Source: Flavivirga aquimarina (lineage in GTDB: Bacteria > Bacteroidota > Bacteroidia > Flavobacteriales > Flavobacteriaceae). From it: a DNA stretch of 64,000 bases. The stretch spans positions 62,001 to 126,000 of the forward strand of contig NZ_JAUOEK010000056.1 of NCBI RefSeq assembly GCF_030540835.1, written 5' to 3'. Each line of letters starts with the position of its first letter. Within the stretch, counting starts at the first letter, position 1. A model generated the notes under the pieces. That model worked only from the letters and a program-made list of their open reading frames with translations. It did not search any database and was not told where the DNA came from. Positions 62,653 through 64,000 of the stretch are shown here, one piece after another. Made by a program: the position numbers and the translations under genes.

Positions 62653-63330
62653 ATGAGTAAAGCCCTCAATGTTCTAATAATTGATGACCACCCGTTAATA
62701 ATAGACTCTTACCAACGAGCATTAAAACAAGTAGTATTAGTAAACAATAGATTAAAATTTAATATTGATGCTGCTAATAACTGTGACATTGCAATGCTCA
62801 AACTTGAAAGAGCAAAGACAAATGGCGGTATAGATCTTGTTTTTTTAGATATGAGGCTTCCGCAATCTAAAGATGGTAGTATTTTATGCGGAGAAGATTT
62901 AGGCATTAAAATAAAAAACACATTCAAGGATATTAAGATAATTGTTTCAACCACTTATAATAATGCTTTTAAAATATCCAGTGTTTTAAAAAATTTAAAT
63001 CCAGATGGTTTTTTGGTTAAAAATGATATAACACTATCTGTCCTTATAGATGCTGTTAACAATGTTGTTTTCGATCCTCCTTTTTACAGCAAAACTGTAA
63101 TGAAAATATTAAGAAAACAATCGGCTAACGATTTTATTATAGACAGTATAGATAGGAAAATTTTATATGAGCTATCTAATGGCACAAAAATGAATGAGTT
63201 ACCTCAAATTTTGCCACTTTCTATTGCTGCTTTAGAACGAAGAAAACGCATATTAAAAGATGTTTTTAATGTGGTAGGAAAAGGAGATAGAGATTTACTA
63301 CTATTAGCTGAAGAAAATGGATTTATCTAG
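62653..63330 (+). CDS. NarL/LuxR-type response regulator, paralogue of the one at 15863
   Basis: 225 residues. Receiver: LIIDDHPLIIDSY (acidic pair), VFLDMRLPQSKDG (phospho-Asp), LVKNDI (Lys). HTH: IDSIDRKILYELSNGTKMNELPQIL...FNVVGKGDRDLLLLAEENGFI. The layout, the SKDG insert and the C-terminus match the regulator beside the eCIS. The next gene, transcribed the same way, encodes a membrane protein cut by the window end. Confidence 0.83.
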   Translation: MSKALNVLIIDDHPLIIDSYQRALKQVVLVNNRLKFNIDAANNCDIAMLKLERAKTNGGIDLVFLDMRLPQSKDGSILCGEDLGIKIKNTFKDIKIIVSTTYNNAFKISSVLKNLNPDGFLVKNDITLSVLIDAVNNVVFDPPFYSKTVMKILRKQSANDFIIDSIDRKILYELSNGTKMNELPQILPLSIAALERRKRILKDVFNVVGKGDRDLLLLAEENGFI

Positions 63331-63362
63331 TATGTTTTTCAGATATACATGATAATTAAACT

Positions 63363-63396
63363 AAGGTATTACCTTCTATATTTTAGGTGTTAACCT
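63363..63396. promoter_or_regulatory. Two tandem AGGT-ACCT dyads
   Basis: AAGGTATTACCTT (63363-63375, perfect 13-bp palindrome) and AGGTGTTAACCT (63385-63396, imperfect). Centres are about 21 bp apart, two helical turns. Lie between the response regulator and the partial gene; may be regulator sites. Confidence 0.4.
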
Positions 63397-63507
63397 TAAT
63401 TATTAAACAAATATCCTTTGTACGTTTATTTAGTTGTTTTTTTAATTCATAGTGCTAGGTTGATAGACTATTAACTTAAATAAATTTAAAACTGTTCCCT
63501 TTAAAAA

Positions 63508-64000
63508 ATGTATCGTATAAAAGCGTCATCCCTTATAAATGCTATTTTTACATGCTTGATGATTTCAGTATTTAGCGGATGTTTAGTCTTAATATCTTAT
63601 TACCAAAATATGCTAAATGACTTGCTATATACACATGAAGATTTAATACAAAGAAATGATTCTTCGTTTAATTATTTAATTAGCAATTTGGAAACAGTTT
63701 CTTATGACCAAATGAAAGAAATTGATGTTTTTGGTGATGAAGTTTTATCATACATTCAAAAAAAACATTGGGGCTTTTATGATATTTTAATCAGTAAAAC
63801 ACAATTTAAAAACGACACTGTTACGAAAACGGCTTTAGTTGGCCAAAAATCTTATATAAGTAATAACATAGCATTGTATGTAACAGATTATGACAGACCT
63901 TTAAAATTATCGGGAAAAATGACCATTTTAGGACAAATAAAAGTACCTAATGGTAAAACAGAGCTAGCATATATAAATGGGCAAAAAGGTAATAAACTTA
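63508..64000 (+). CDS. Partial membrane-anchored hypothetical protein (runs off the window)
   Basis: 164 residues before the window end, no stop. One N-terminal membrane helix (about 7-31, SLINAIFTCLMISVFSGCLVLI), then a soluble part with DLIQRNDSSFNYLISNLETV and LKLSGKMTILGQIKVPNGKTELAYINGQ. This last stretch resembles a short repeat-type motif in flavobacterial membrane-anchored proteins whose function I do not know. Follows the response regulator by about 180 bp on the same strand. Confidence 0.6.
   Translation, partial: MYRIKASSLINAIFTCLMISVFSGCLVLISYYQNMLNDLLYTHEDLIQRNDSSFNYLISNLETVSYDQMKEIDVFGDEVLSYIQKKHWGFYDILISKTQFKNDTVTKTALVGQKSYISNNIALYVTDYDRPLKLSGKMTILGQIKVPNGKTELAYINGQKGNKL

Noticed and set aside
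1-64000. tRNA, rRNA and CRISPR arrays
   Set aside because: No cloverleaf with CCA-type end, no rRNA-like conserved stretch, and no regularly spaced direct repeats were seen.

Overview
The window comes from an AT-rich genome of a Bacteroidota bacterium, most likely a (probably marine) member of the Flavobacteriaceae. Support: SusC/SusD pair, Bacteroidota-type -7 promoter elements (TAnnTTTG), lipoproteins with short SPII signals, NagB/PIG-L fusion, DUF6807 and DUF4832 proteins, and short foldback repeats of a kind I associate with flavobacteria. No tRNA, rRNA, CRISPR array, transposase or integrase was found.

Layout. (1) 1-7.1 kb: small hypothetical proteins, a DUF4442 protein, an AIM24-family protein, a YceI lipoprotein, and hemN plus a tandem universal stress protein behind an FNR/CRP-like site. 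(2) 7.1-9.8 kb, minus strand: SGNH hydrolase, DUF6807 protein and cyclase-family lipoprotein, followed by a 160-bp foldback element. (3) 10.0-15.2 kb, minus strand: a TetR regulator and an ABC/HlyD/TolC export operon. A palindromic operator sits inside the TetR promoter. (4) 15.4-42.4 kb: repeat-bounded region with a response regulator and a complete extracellular contractile injection system (eCIS). A co-directional run of 17 genes (17.77-40.11 kb) encodes a membrane-anchored GH18-like protein, a small membrane protein, DUF4255 cap protein, an unknown protein, sheath, two tube proteins, DUF5908, LysM protein, VgrG-type spike, gp25, two large baseplate proteins, a fibre-like protein, tape measure, AAA+ ATPase and PAAR-like tip. 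One convergent and one divergent candidate cargo gene flank it. (5) 42.5-61.4 kb: a polysaccharide utilisation locus with LacI regulator, GHMP sugar kinase, nucleotidyltransferase, sugar MFS transporter, NagB/PIG-L fusion, SusC/SusD, GH109-type enzyme and several surface lipoproteins. (6) 61.7-64.0 kb: a LytTR protein with a degenerate receiver, a response regulator paralogous to the one beside the eCIS, and a gene cut by the window end.

The most interesting part is the eCIS island. The two flanking candidate effectors share an ungapped N-terminal leader of about 46 residues although the rest of each protein is unrelated. One is a DUF4157 (HExxH) protein with an unassigned C-terminus. The other carries a His-Gly/Cys pattern like clan CD (C80-type) cysteine peptidases. 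This points to a cargo-targeting signal.

The utilisation locus has a consistent LacI operator motif (TGTGCTCGAGCACA and variants) in the LacI/kinase divergent promoter and, inside a perfect 32-bp palindrome, upstream of a CBM9-like gene. GH109, the GHMP kinase and the NagB domain suggest an N-acetylhexosamine-containing glycan, perhaps GalNAc, as substrate. This is inference.
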